From the NCBI GenBank assembly GCA_002118135.1, contig BDIU01000286.1, positions 248,001 through 312,000 of the forward strand: a DNA stretch of 64,000 nt. The letters run 5' to 3'. Position numbers and translations under genes: made by a program. Below are positions 1 through 10,940 of this stretch, one piece after another (within the stretch, counting starts at the first letter, position 1; each line of letters begins with the position of its first letter). Under the pieces are notes generated by a model that worked only from the letters and a program-made list of their open reading frames with translations, searched no databases and was not told where the DNA came from. The DNA comes from Trebouxia sp. TZW2008 (lineage: Eukaryota > Chlorophyta > Trebouxiophyceae > Trebouxiales > Trebouxiaceae).

Positions 1-1
1 T

Positions 2-3000
2 GAAGCGCCGTACTGCGACTTTGCGTTCAGGATTGGCAGGGATTACATCCCTCTGCACAGAGCCGTTCTGGCAGCACGCTCCCAGTACTTCAGCAAGATG
101 TTGCGCACTCATTGGCAGCCTCTGGTAAGCATTCAGAGATACTGTGTCGTTGATGCTGAACAGGTGGCTCAACACTTCAGTCCTGTCATAGCGGCCCTGA
201 CGAATTCTTGTTTACTCCCTGGCAGCTTGGTACACCATTTACTGTGTCTCTGCTGCTGCAAAGATGGTCGAGACCTCTCGAGTTCAGCAAGATGTTACAT
301 ACTCAGTGGCAGCCTCTCAATTCTGTGCTGCCGATGCTGGATAGCGAGGCAAATTTGTAGTGTCCAGCATGGTATTGTGCTAATCATTTGAGCCTCTTTT
401 GATGTCACTTGACTTTGCGTAAGTTATGCTGAACAAGTTGGTCAAGAATTTTTGGGGTCAGCAAGATGTTGCTGAGATCTGGTCATCAAAGACGCAGAGT
501 GTGTGCTCCTCAACATCAACTGCAGCACTCACAGCATGCACTGGCACACTACCACTGGCACATGACCATTGACAAGCCTTAGTATCTTGCCTTGTGTTGC
601 AGTCAGACAAGCAGCACAGCACAAGGACAGTGCATCTTGGCAACCCCAATTTGAGCCCTGCAGCGCTCAAAGCACTCTACACTCTAAGCTCTTGGACATG
701 GCCATTACATACGCAGAGCCACTGCTGCATCAAGCAAATCTGTTGCTCTGTGCTCATCAGCAACAACTTCAATCACTGAAGCACCAGAATCGACGACCAT
801 CCCTCACATTGTCTTGTGTTGCAGTCAGATCAGCCGCGCAGTATGAGCACAGTGCATCTGGGCAACCCCAACTTGCAGCACTCAAGGTAGTGCTGGTGGT
901 CCTGTACACTGAGAACCTTCACATGGGCTTTACGGCCAACACAGCGGCATTAACAACCATTCCTCATGTTGCTTTGTTTTGCAGTCAGACCATCCATACA
1001 GCACAAAGACAGTCCATCTAGGCAAACCCAACTTGAGACCAGCAGCACTCAAGGCAGTGATGATGTTCCTTCACACTGAGCGTCAGCACGTGGGCTTCAC
1101 AGCCAAATACATAGGAACTCACAACCCAGCCTTCATGTTGCCTTGTGTTGCAGTCAGATCAGCCGCACAGCACCAGGACAGTCCATCTTGGCAACCCCAA
1201 CTTGAGCCCAGCAGCACTCAAGGCAGTGCTAGTCTTCTTGTACACTGAGCGCTTGGATGTGGGTATTGAAGAAGTAGAGCCCGTGTTGAGGGTGATGCGC
1301 AAGTGCCGTCTGAAGCACATGATTCCCTGCATCCTGAAAGAGATGCGCACACTGAGATACCACAAGTCCACAAGAAGCAAAGAAGAGGCTGGGCCCAAAA
1401 GGTAACATACTGTGTCAAGCGCTCTCTGTCAAATCTATGTCAAGTCTCTGTCAACAGACTGTGTCACTTCCTCTCTCTCTGAGTGTGAACTGAAGCACAT
1501 GATCCCTGGCATTTGCGCATCTTGAGATCTCAAAAGTCCACAAGAAGCAAAGAAGAGGCTGGGCTCAAAAGGTGACACACTGTGTCATGTGTTCTCTGTC
1601 AGATCGATGTCAAGTCTCTGTCAAGGGACTGTGTTGCGCCCTCTCTCTGAGTATGAACTGAAGCACATGATGCCCTGCATTTTCAAGGAGATGGCTCCTC
1701 TGAGGTACCACAAATCTACACGCAACAAAGAAGAGGTTGGTTGCAAGAGGTGGGGCAAATCTGGGATACTGTCTTGGGCTCCCTAGTGGGTCATGTGAAT
1801 CATGACTCTTCAGCAAAGTCGGGAGTTTTGCACAAACTGTGAGCCCAGCATACCTGACCTAGGGATGGCAAGCACTGTCGCTTTCAACTCCTCTGCACTG
1901 AAAGAGATTAGATTGGCCTTGACGCAACAGTACACATTGCACACAATGGAAGCGATGCATCTAGTATGCAAGGTTATACCCAGTTTTATCAACCTGGTAC
2001 ATGTGTGTATAGCAGTGAAGGTATGCATCTTTCTGACACTTATCTTGACGTTTCTCACATGGTAAATCATATTGTTTGTGCTACAGCCTGTGATGCTGCT
2101 AGATGAGACCTGGCTGGGGCATGACCTGCTGGCCCTGCGCCACAGGGCCATTGCCCTCCAAGATCAGGGCATCACTGGCCCTGCCGCAGACTTTGCTGAC
2201 ATCATGCTACAGTCTGAGAAGCTGCCTGAAAAGGACTTTGCAGCAAGTTCACTCAACACCCTATTGGGCTTACTGATCTGTCGTCTTGCAGGTTTGTGCT
2301 ACAGCCTGGGATGCTGCCAGAGGAGGTATGGCTACGGCATGATCTGCTGGCCCTGCGCAACAGAGCCATTGCCCTCCAGGATCAGGGCATCACCAGCCCT
2401 GCCCCAGACTTTGCTGACGCCATGCTACAGCCTGAGATACTGCCTGACGAGGACATGGCAGCAAATTCACTTCATGTGCTGTTTGATATGCTGGTATGTC
2501 ATTTTGTAGGTTTATGCTACAGCCTGAAATGCTATCAGAGGAAGCCAGAGTAGGGCATGATCTGCTGGCCCTGCGCAACAGGGCCACCGCGCTTGAGGCT
2601 GAGGGCATCACTGGCTCTGGCCCAGACTTTGCTGACATCATGCTGTAGCCTGAGATTCTGCCTGAAAAGGACTTTCCAGCAGATTCACTTGATGTGCTAT
2701 TAGACTTAGCTGATCTGTCATTTTGTAGGTTTGTGCTACAGCCTGGGATGCTGCCAGAGGAGGCTCGGCTAGGGCATGACCTGCTGGCCCTGCGCCACAG
2801 AGCCACTGCCCTCCAGGATCAGGGTATCACTGGCCCTGCCGCAGACTTTGCTGACATCATCCTGCTTGTGGAGGGGAAGCTTTTCAGGTGATACTTCTGT
2901 TGCTACTGACCATGATGCGTCCTTATTGTTCATGCATGTGTTGCCACTGCCCATCAGGTTAAGGGCATCACCAGCTCTGTCCCAGACCTTGCTGACACCA

Positions 3001-6000
3001 TCCTGCTGGTGGAAGCAATGCATTTCAGGTGATGCATATGTCATCAGTGACAACCAGCCGCAGCATGTGCTGTGAAAGCTCAGTCAAAATAGCTCACACC
3101 CTAGACACATACCAAGCCATATTTCTAGTATGTGGCAATCACTTGGCCCACTCGACTGCTACTTCAGCTGCTGCTGGTGCATGAAGTACAAGCATGTGTA
3201 ACATCATGGCAGGACATACAGGCAAACAGCCACATTTGCAGTCAGTGCAGCACGTTTGATGAAACCCTACATTGTCTGTAAGTGTCATTGCTGCATTCTG
3301 GCTCAGACTACTTCAGAGCATTCATCAAACGCTCCCCTGCTAAGCAGCTGACAAAGAGTCCATCATTTAGGTATGTGGAGAGTTCAACCAGTTTGCGTGG
3401 TCTACAGGTGTCATTGCTGCATTCTGGCAGCACGCTCAGACTACTTCAGAGCATTCTTGGAACGCTCGCCTGCCCAGCAACCGTTACATAGCCCATCAAG
3501 CAGTAGCAGTGCTCATGTTCAATCAACAACAGACACAGAGAGCACGCTTTCTGCTTCACAATCTACTCGCAACCCATGCAGCAGCAGCAATCCTCACAAG
3601 GAATCAAACATAGATGCAGAAAGTGTACAGTCTCAGTCCGCTTCACAGTCTAGCACAGACAGAAACACCCAAACCAGTCATTCATATCAGCAGCCAGCTG
3701 AGTCCTCAAGTAATCCCATGCATCAAGACATTGCTTCCTCTGCCCAGAAGACTGATCACAACTCAGTCAGCTCAGCAGCAGTCTCGCGTCTTGGTGCCAA
3801 TGCTGTACAGCAGCATCATTCATCAGCAGCCGACGCAGACTCTGGCCTTAGCAGCAGCGAGTCACAACAGCAGCATGCATCAAAAGACAATGCAGAATTG
3901 TATCTGAGTGGCAGCGGGTCACAACAGCAGCATTCATCAGCAGACAGTGCAGTTCCATGTCTCAGCAGCAGCGTTTCGCAACGGCAGAATTCCACAGCAG
4001 ACAATGCACAGCAGCAGTTGCCAGTTTTGCCAGTGTCAGATGTCTCTTCAGATGTGTTCCAGCTTGTCTTGGAGTTTGCATACAGCGGGGCTGTTCAAGT
4101 GTTAGCACCTCAGTGGCTCAAAGCCTCAGGAGCTGAGCTGTTGTTTGAAGCAGCTGAGAGATACCTGCTGCCTCTGCTGAAGGTCAGTACAGACTGTCTG
4201 CTGCCTCTGGATCTCAAGCATTCCAGCATTGCATTCAAGCGTATGGTTTTAGCCTTAATGTTTGCATACAGCAGGGCTGTTCAACTGTTAGCGCCTCAGT
4301 GATTCAAAGCTTCAGCTCCTGTCTTTAGATCTCAAGCACCACAAGGCCATGCTGCAGTGCGTAGAACATAAGGTTGTCATTGCTGGCCTTGCTTACGGTC
4401 AGTGAACATTGCCTGCTGCCTTTGGATTCTGAGCATCACACCGGCATGCTGAAATGCTAAGACTTCAGTTTGTTGTTGCTGCTTGTTGTTCCTGACTGTT
4501 GAGAGACTTCTTTGCAGTGAGAGGTGGCAGAGCTTATCACTGCTGCACTAGATGCTGGTGCGGGTTGCATGCATCAGCTGTGACAGCTGCTTTCAAAACA
4601 GAAGCTTCATGTTGGACATGTCATTCTCTTGATTTCTTACGTGGCACGCAGCTGTCTTCAGCAATACTTGCAGATGCAGGTGAACTTGTGGTTTGCCTGC
4701 AGCGAGAGGTTGCGGAGCACATCACAGCTGCACTAGATGCCGATGGGGGTCCATGAACCAATTGTGCCGGCCATTCCTGGCAGCTGTCAACACTATGCAT
4801 TGCACATGCTGTATGTTCTGACTCCGTGGTTTGCCTGCAGCAGGAGCTTGCAGAGCAAATCACAGCTGCACTAATGAAGGCGGCATGCCTCAAATCTCTC
4901 ATGATGCATGGTGTAACCTAATGATCTGCCTGCAGCGAGAAGTTGCGGAGCACGTCACAGCTGCACTAATGATGGCGGCATGCCTCATGATGCATGGTGT
5001 AAACTAATGGTCTGCCTGCAGTGAGAGGATGCGGAGCATGTCACAGCTGCATTAGATGCCAGCAGAATGCTTATCATTGCAAATAGTGCATGGTTAACAT
5101 CAATGCTCTGCCTGCAGCGGGAGGTGGCAGAGCACATCACAGCTGCACTAGATGCTGGCGGGGGTTCCATGGATCAGTTGTGCCGGCTGTTGCTAGCAGC
5201 TGACACCTATCAGGTGCCCCTGCTGCGCAACTACTGCCTAGTGGGGCTAGCACAAGCCTTCTACTCCCTACATACACACACGCCGCGAGAGCAGGCCATC
5301 TTCGAAGCCTTTGTTGATGCTGTTGCACCAAAGGTAAAGCCTCCCGACTCACACACTCCATGCAGGAAAAAGTCTTGTTGGCGCTGTTGCACAAAAGATG
5401 AACCAAGCCTTCTGCTCCGTTCATACACACACGCCACAAGAGCAGGCCATCTTTGAAGTTTTTATTGACTCGGTTGCATCAAAGGTAACTTTCCCAATTT
5501 TGTCCTGTCGCGCAAGTACTGCCTGGCAGGGGTAGCACAGGCCTTCAACTCCCTATATACACACACAAAGCGAGAACCGGCCATCTTTGAAGCCTTTGTT
5601 GACACTATTGCACCAAAGATAAGCCATGCAATTTTGCCTCTAGGCAGCGCCTTTCACACTAGGCGCTGTGTGAATGATCTTGCATCTTGGCATTTGCTGA
5701 TACTATCATGTGGCTTGAGCCAGTGCATTTGTGGAGATTATTGCAACATTCTTCGGTGGCATTGCTTTCTCAATGTCATGAAACACAGCCGATCTTGGCA
5801 TTTGATGCAACACTGGTGGTTATCTGTGCAGGACACAGTTGATATACTGGATGGCAGCAGGATCAGTGGAGCATCACATGGCAAAATTGAGGGAAGCGGC
5901 GTTACTGGACTTGGCATTGGGACATTGCTGCAAGATCTGCGCGAGCAATTTCTGGAATTGTTTGGTGGCACAGGCAAACATAGGGATAGAGCGGCCAAAG

Positions 6001-6053
6001 TTTTCGATGCAAGGCTGAGAGATATAGCTGCAAATGCTGCTGATCAAACTTGA
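2..6053 (+). CDS. Double BTB/POZ domain protein, ABTB1/At2g04740-like (5' partial)
   Basis: Six exons join in phase: <2-124, 1154-1401, 2729-2887, 3408-4182, 5118-5333, 5832-6053 (at least 580 aa). The first exon is the middle of BTB1 (HRAVLAARSQYFSKMLRTHW). Exon 2 completes BTB1 and the following helices (VHLGNPNLSPAALKAVLVF, ending in EEAGPK). Exon 3 begins RFVLQPGMLPEE and leads into the second BTB (ADIILLVEG). Exon 4 carries CCILAARSDYFRAFLERS, then a Ser/Gln-rich insert of about 170 residues, then the BTB end DVFQLVLEFAYSG. Exon 5 is a BACK-like helical region (LCRLLLAADTYQVPLLRNYC). Family members act as adaptors, probably for cullin-3 ubiquitin ligases; that role is inferred, not shown here. 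The start codon lies outside the window. Decayed copies of exons 1 to 5 crowd the introns, so automatic gene models here will probably be wrong. Confidence 0.85.
280..325 (+). repeat. Decayed copy of BTB exon 1 end
   Basis: The bases from cagcaagatgttacatac to ggcagcctct repeat the 3' end of the first exon (88-122), with substitutions. It lies in the first intron and lacks the donor of the true exon. Confidence 0.7.
588..1153 (+). repeat. Three tandem decayed copies of BTB exon 2 5' half
   Basis: Copies start after a TTGTGTTGCAG-type acceptor near 601, 818 and 982, before the exon that fits the frame at 1154. Each begins with TCAGAnCA and encodes a variant of the STRTVHLGNPNLSP stretch, then breaks off or carries frame changes. 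Spacing is about 160-220 bp. The acceptors look intact, so use in alternative transcripts is possible. Confidence 0.85.
1478..1755 (+). repeat. Two decayed copies of BTB exon 2 3' half
   Basis: Two segments (about 1480-1571 and 1648-1750) repeat the end of exon 2, from GAACTGAAGCACATGAT through AAAGAAGAGG, each followed by a GTGACA or GTGGGG donor-like site. Between them the string TGTCA(A/T)G...CTCTCTGTCA also repeats, so flanking intron was copied too. Confidence 0.8.
2074..3030 (+). repeat. Tandem array of BTB exon 3 (four copies plus a partial)
   Basis: Copies begin with TTTGTGCTACAGCCTG or close variants at 2074, 2290, 2509 and 2729, a period near 218 bp; a fifth partial copy runs about 2957-3030. 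All encode variants of GHDLLALRxRAxALQDQGIT. Only the 2729 copy reads cleanly from a TTTTGTAG acceptor to the AG|GTGATA donor and keeps the BTB2 start ADIILLVEG. The 2509 copy has an in-frame TAG soon after its start. Confidence 0.9.
3278..3345 (+). repeat. Decayed copy of BTB exon 4 start
   Basis: The segment repeats the GTGTCATTGCTGCATTCTGG...GACTACTTCAGAGCATTC start of exon 4 at 3408, with a deletion that removes the Ala-Ala-Arg codons. Confidence 0.8.
3480..4020 (+). repeat. Ser/Gln-rich coding insert with internal repeats
   Basis: Inside exon 4 the frame stays open through a low-complexity stretch rich in Ser, Gln, His and Ala. From about 3800 to 4015 a unit of about 60 bp repeats three times, encoding variants of SSSxSQQQHSSADxA. 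It interrupts the second BTB fold between its first and last strands. Confidence 0.8.
4500..5117 (+). repeat. Array of decayed copies of BTB exon 5 start
   Basis: Five copies of the exon 5 opening (TGCCTGCAG, then CGnGAGGTGGCAGAGCAC and CACAGCTGCACTA) start near 4515, 4700, 4841, 4935 and 5022, before the in-frame exon at 5118. Spacing falls from about 185 to 85 bp toward the true exon. Copies lose frame after roughly 50 bases. Confidence 0.85.
5395..5620 (+). repeat. Two decayed copies of BTB exon 5 end
   Basis: Two segments (about 5397-5485 and 5508-5618) repeat the tail of exon 5 (GCCTTCTACTCCCTACATAC through GAAGCCTTTGTTGATGCTG...AAAG) with substitutions, and each ends near a donor-like AAAGGTAA or AAAGATAA. 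Confidence 0.8.
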
Positions 6054-6459
6054 TTGCAGTCTTACTTTGCATTTCGTTTCATTGCAAACTTTCATGAGTT
6101 GGCACATTAACTGCAGCCAATCACACCATTTGCCAAATGAATAAAACAGTGTTGCTGTTCGGGTGCTTGCATTTCACTCCATGCTGCTAATGCAAAAGCT
6201 GCACTGCACAAATTGCAATGCATGCAATCCCCAACTCATGCGTGCTGAGGCAGCATGGATGTGTCAATTTCGGGCAAGCATCTGTTACAGCTGTCACCGC
6301 ACATAACAACTATCATTCAGTTGCCACTGCATTACAACCATGCCAAAGGTAGATCCTCTAGGCAAAGCTGACAGCACAGCTAGCTGCTGTGTGCTCAACC
6401 TGTAACGGCTGATCCTAAAGACACTACACATTCCACAAGTCAGTAAACCATGCGAGAAG
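6054..6459. other. Convergent intergenic region
   Basis: This spacer lies between the stop of the BTB gene and the stop of the phosphoesterase gene. It should hold both 3' untranslated regions. I see no coding signal. Confidence 0.6.
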
Positions 6460-9400
6460 TCAAATGCCTTTGTTGGGCTGTGGCTGGCCAGCAGCCTTGG
6501 CAGCACGTCTGGTTCTGCGCTCGTACATGCCAGCCACCCATGCAGCCATCTGCACATTGCTGGGGTCTCTTGCATGCTGGCTGTAGTGCTCACTCCAGTG
6601 TGCCTTCAAAGGAGGACACATGGCTCCATGCCTCAAGGCCTGCATGCATGCAGTGCAGTTGGAGGACTGAAAGTCAACGGCACTGTTGAGTAGACACTCT
6701 GCAGTGCAGACCAATCGTTTTTGAAGATTCTGTCACATCGCAACTGTCAATATAGCGGGCACCATGGCACCAGGCTTGTACAGCTTACCTGCCAGCCGTC
6801 AGAACAAACTTTGTCCTTGCCCATCCTGGCTCTGTACTCATCGCTCTCATACACCTTGAAGGGCAGCCAGTCTGCCTTAACAGAGTCAAAGCCTGGGGGG
6901 TTGTGGCTGGGATTGCTCAGGGGCATGAGACCCAGGGGGTCCAAAGCCAGCACAAGTGGGGGTGGGATTGTGCAGGGGTTCATAAGGGGTCGCATCAAGA
7001 GAACACTGTACCTGCCAGCCATCTGAAAAGTCGTTGTCCTTGCCCATCCTAGCCCTGAACTCATTGCTCTCATACACCTTGATGGGCAACCAGTCTGCCT
7101 TGACAGGGTCAAAGCCTGGGGGGGTTGGGGAGGGCCTGTTCATAGGGCCAAGGGGGGTCAGCTGGTCAAAGGTGAGGGATCGAGGTCTGCGCCGCCGCTC
7201 TGATGGACCACACAAGGGCGCTTGGATGTATCGTGTCCCTGCAGATCAATGCTGCAACAATCTATGCTATGATATGCTGCTCGACAATCTCAAAGGCCCA
7301 AACACTCAAGGTCAGCCCAGAGCACTTTGGAATTACATTGTCTTGTCCAGCTTTCAGTGGTGAACTGATGTGATATGCTTACAGATCAGGCCTGCTCCGA
7401 GTGCATGCAATGAATGGAACACTGATGCTAAAATGCTAATTTGACAAAGACTATATCACACTGCTTTGTTTGAGTTCTGTAAGCACAGGCATGACGTGCT
7501 TTGAATGCAATGGACAGCATCAAAGTGTGCAGCAGACATGATTTGCTTTCCAGAAGATGCACCTTGAATGGTGGTGTCCCAGGAGAAGTGCGTGTGGCCA
7601 AACAAGTGGACATCTGGCTGCAAGCCGGCTAGCCTTCTAGCTAAAGGTGCTGAGCCTGCTGCCTTGGCTAGATTGGGATAGAACAAGTAGCGCTTCTCTG
7701 GCAGCAGAGCCTGCACAAATTGTTCACAGATCACTCTCTGTGTATGTAACAAGGTCTGGCTGATGTCACCAAGCTGACTGTGGAGCTCGTTACACAACCA
7801 GCATCGCTAAAGTCTCTGACCCTCTGTCTGTTTGCAGTGAGGGTGATCTACAAAGTTGATTAGGGGTGCTGAAGCAGTGCGCTGGAACAGAGATGACATG
7901 TGAAGTATAGCCCGTCTGTAAGACCCTGTTCAAACGCATGACACTTGGTTCGTTTAATACACATTGCTTAAAGGATGCAGTCAGTGCACTGCCTGATATT
8001 AAGTGCCAAAATCACACTGCTTTTCCTAGCACAAATAATTCTGCATAGCAACCAAATAAATGCTTGCGCAGTCACCTCTGCAAGCAACATGTTTGCTGCA
8101 TCTTCTGCCTTGTTTCATGCTGTACACTGTCACCTGATGGGGCAGGAAATGCGCAAGTGAGATGACATCACAGCCTTGCTTGGCCTGCAGCAGTTCCTGC
8201 CAGCCCGGGTCATTTTGGTCATCAAACCACTGTGCTATCTCTTCAGAGCCCTGCTTGCCACCTCCTGCATCCACAGCAGCAGATATGTCACAGGAGGGAA
8301 AGGGAAAGTGGGCAGAGAAATAGGAAGGGGAAGGGGACAGGAAACGAGAAGGGAAGGGAAGGGAAGGGAAGGGAAGGGAAGGGAAGGGAAGGGAAGGGAA
8401 GGGAAGGGCTACTTCAGGGAACAGCCATGCTAGCTTGTGCCTGAGTTCCCATATACCCTTGTGATGTACTCCTAACTCAAACTGTGAAGAAGTCCTGGGC
8501 GCATGGACCACAGTCTGCAATACTGAGCCATTGACTTTATACAGATATCCAAGAGTCTCTGCAGTCAGAGGCAGACACCATGGTTTGCAATGCTGAACAC
8601 CGAGAGTCGGATTTATCAAAAATACCTGAGCTGTTTGCGGCTAGATGCATGCATCATATTCTGCAATGCTAAGCGCTGAGGCAACGAACTTGTGAAGACC
8701 ATGTATGTTAATATATACACAAGAGTATACACATAAAGAATGTATATAAAGGAGACAACATGTACGTAGCCCTGCCAATTTAAGGCCAGACGCATGCAGC
8801 ATACTATGCAATGCTGAGAGCCAAGACATTGAACTTGGAAAGAAGATCTGAGAAGAAAAGTTGTAAGCAGTACCTGGGCCATTCTGAGGCCAGATGCATG
8901 CACCGTAGTCGCCAATCCTGAGCGTTGACACATTGAACTTGAGAAGAAGATCTGTGAAGACAAGTCAGAAACAGTGCTTAGGCCATTCTACAGTCAGATG
9001 CATGCACTGTAGTCTGCAATGCTGAGCACCGATACGTTGGACTGGTGTGTCAGGCTTGTGAAAAACAGTCAAGAATCATGCCCAGAATGTTCTACAGCCA
9101 CATGCATGCAGCATGGTCTGCAATGCTGAGTGCTGTGACATTGCACTTGTGAAGAGTACCTGGACCTTTCTGAGGCCAGATGCATGCACCGTAGTCTGCA
9201 ATGCTGAGCGCTGACACATTGGGCACCCCTTGTATGTCAGGCTCCTGATCCCAGCTGGAGTGATGCCAGGACAGCAAGGGCACTATGCACAGCTGCCCTA
9301 GCTGTACAGGGCTGGTATGGATGCCCAAGTCCTGACACATTTGCAGCACAAGGTGCAACTTTTGTATGGAGTCTCTTGCTCCGCCATTCCTGCACGTTCA

Positions 9401-10240
9401 GAAGAAGTCACATGTATTGTGCTTGAGAAAGTGTGAAAAGTCTCAAGTCACATGCAGGTGTCATGGTTGTGCAGCCCTTGAAACACGAGTTCTGCCAGCA
9501 CGTACCAAAGCATTAGGTCAAAATGCGAAAGGCATACATGCTACACACATGGCAGACAGACATATGCGAGGATGACCATTGTGATATGATTGGTCAAATC
9601 ATTGCATGCATGCAGGCATGATGTGCATACCTTGTGTCTCCTGAGCCTCTGATCCACAACTCATGATTGCCTGGAATGTAAAAGACTGTGCCAAACTGCT
9701 GTTTAAGTAAAGCCAGGCTCTGGTGAATGATGTCCAAATCATCAGAGATATCTCCAACCACAAGCAACGCATCAGCCTTCCTGGCAAAGCAATCGTCTTA
9801 CACAGGGCCGAGTCTGTTGTGACTAAGCGAGGCTCATGAGCGTACCCAAACTGCTTCTCAGATAGCTGTCTAGTCCAGTCTAAATTGAGGGTATAGTCAC
9901 AGTGGATGTCGCTGACAGCGAACACTCGGTCAGGTGTACTCCTGCTCTGCTGCTGCAGGCCGTTGTCAGCGGGCTCAGCGAGACAAAGCAATCAGAGGAG
10001 CGTGCATCCGAGTCATACCTGTTGTGGGCCAGCTGTAGCTGTCGAAGTCACAAGCGCTTGCTGCAGCAGCCGACGTCGTGTCACACAAGTAGTGCTGATG
10101 CGGGAATGCAACCTTCTGCAAAGCGAGCGTCGTGAGAGCGAGTTTAAGCTTGCATGCCCGTCCTTTGAGCCTGTCCTTTTTGCTACGAGGGTTATGTCAG
10201 TGCGCCTTGTCCCATGCGCAGCTCCTAGCGGCCGTGACAT
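6460..10240 (-). CDS. Calcineurin-like metallophosphoesterase
   Basis: Eight exons join in phase on the minus strand: 10240-10019, 9952-9846, 9780-9631, 9389-9160, 8264-8134, 7710-7563, 7238-7012, 6639-6460 (464 aa). Metal-binding motifs appear in the family order: SDIHCDY (DxH), GDISDDL (GDxxD), PGNHELW (GNHE), LLSWHHSSWD, and GHTHFSWD (GHxH). The end (LKAHWSEHYSQHARDPSN) resembles the C-terminus of a plant and bacterial family of unknown substrate. The N-terminal about 75 residues are Arg/Ser-rich and could be an organelle transit peptide. The ATG at 10240 is the first in frame. Exon 4 and exon 7 have extra copies nearby. Substrate unknown. Confidence 0.85.
6785..7012 (-). repeat. Second copy of phosphoesterase exon 7
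   Basis: The minus strand repeats the end of exon 7: GFDSVKADWLPFKVYES then RARMGKD and SDGWQ, against GFDPVKADWLPIKVYES in the in-frame copy (7238-7012). This copy is well preserved and ends in a stronger donor (CAG|GTAAGC) than the copy used in my model (CAG|GTACAG). No clear acceptor precedes it. Confidence 0.85.
8335..8410 (+). repeat. (GGGAA)n microsatellite
   Basis: About 13 uninterrupted AAGGG pentamers, preceded by a degenerate purine tract from about 8296. It lies in an intron of the phosphoesterase gene. Confidence 0.95.
8490..9160 (-). repeat. Array of about seven decayed copies of phosphoesterase exon 4 end
   Basis: Read on the minus strand, each unit holds a variant of AATGTGTCAGCGCTCAGC, then GACTACGGTGCATGCATCTGG, and commonly a CCAG|GTACTG donor. 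Units lie near 9090-9150, 8980-9045, 8875-8945, 8775-8845, 8630-8695, 8555-8600 and 8490-8525, decaying with distance from the in-frame copy that ends exon 4 at 9160. They encode variants of VSALSIADYGACIWPQ. Confidence 0.88.
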
Positions 10241-10940
10241 GCTGCGTCATCTTTGCATGTGAAATGCGCTGTGATCTGTATACGCAGTCACGCTTTCATG
10301 CCTGTTCTTGCTGTGCCTGATCAACTGGTTCCGGAGCTATCAGGTGCTTTATCGAAAATCAAAATCAGGACTATGCACCTAGGACTTCCCCTGCCCGAGG
10401 GGGTGCACTTAAATGCCACATTGCATTGCCTGAATAACAAGGCATTACTGTGGCAACCCACACAAATTGCCCTGCACCCCCAGAAAGTTGCGCACATAAA
10501 TGTGGGCAATCCCCAAAATATTAGAGCCCCTGTACAGACTGGCTTATGCAACACCATGTTGCCGTATGCATGTGAGCCAAAGCCCAGCTGTCTGCAGGTC
10601 CTTGTAATATTCTTTGGAGCCTTGCATTTCAGTTTGAAGCATTGCACTTGCACTGCTTTCGTGGCTTACTTACAACAATAAAGTTATCAATCAGTCATGC
10701 CCAGACAGAAATTTATAGTTCAGGATGCAGAGTCAAAGCCAGCAACTATTTGCACTCTGGTATCGCTACGACCGGCGAAGTAGAAATCACCGCTCTCCTG
10801 CTGACAATCGAGCGCAAGCTTTGCTTCCGCATCAGTCAGCAGGCGGCATTGGTCGCGACTCTGAGAGCAAAGTAGCTCTTAAGCAGTTGAGGCTGCAGCT
10901 GACTGCCGGGGAAGTGCTATAACACAGTTCACCAGGCCTG
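10241..10940. promoter_or_regulatory. Divergent intergenic region
   Basis: About 700 bp separate the phosphoesterase start from the next plus-strand gene, so it probably holds both promoters. A plus-strand frame (ATG 10725) and a minus-strand frame across 10321-10653 are open, but I recognise neither and neither shows splice support. Confidence 0.4.

Noticed and set aside
8026..8619. Minus-strand 197-codon frame across the (TTCCC)n tract
   Set aside because: The frame is open mainly because of the pentamer repeat. Only 8264-8134 is coding, as phosphoesterase exon 5, which joins other exons in phase.
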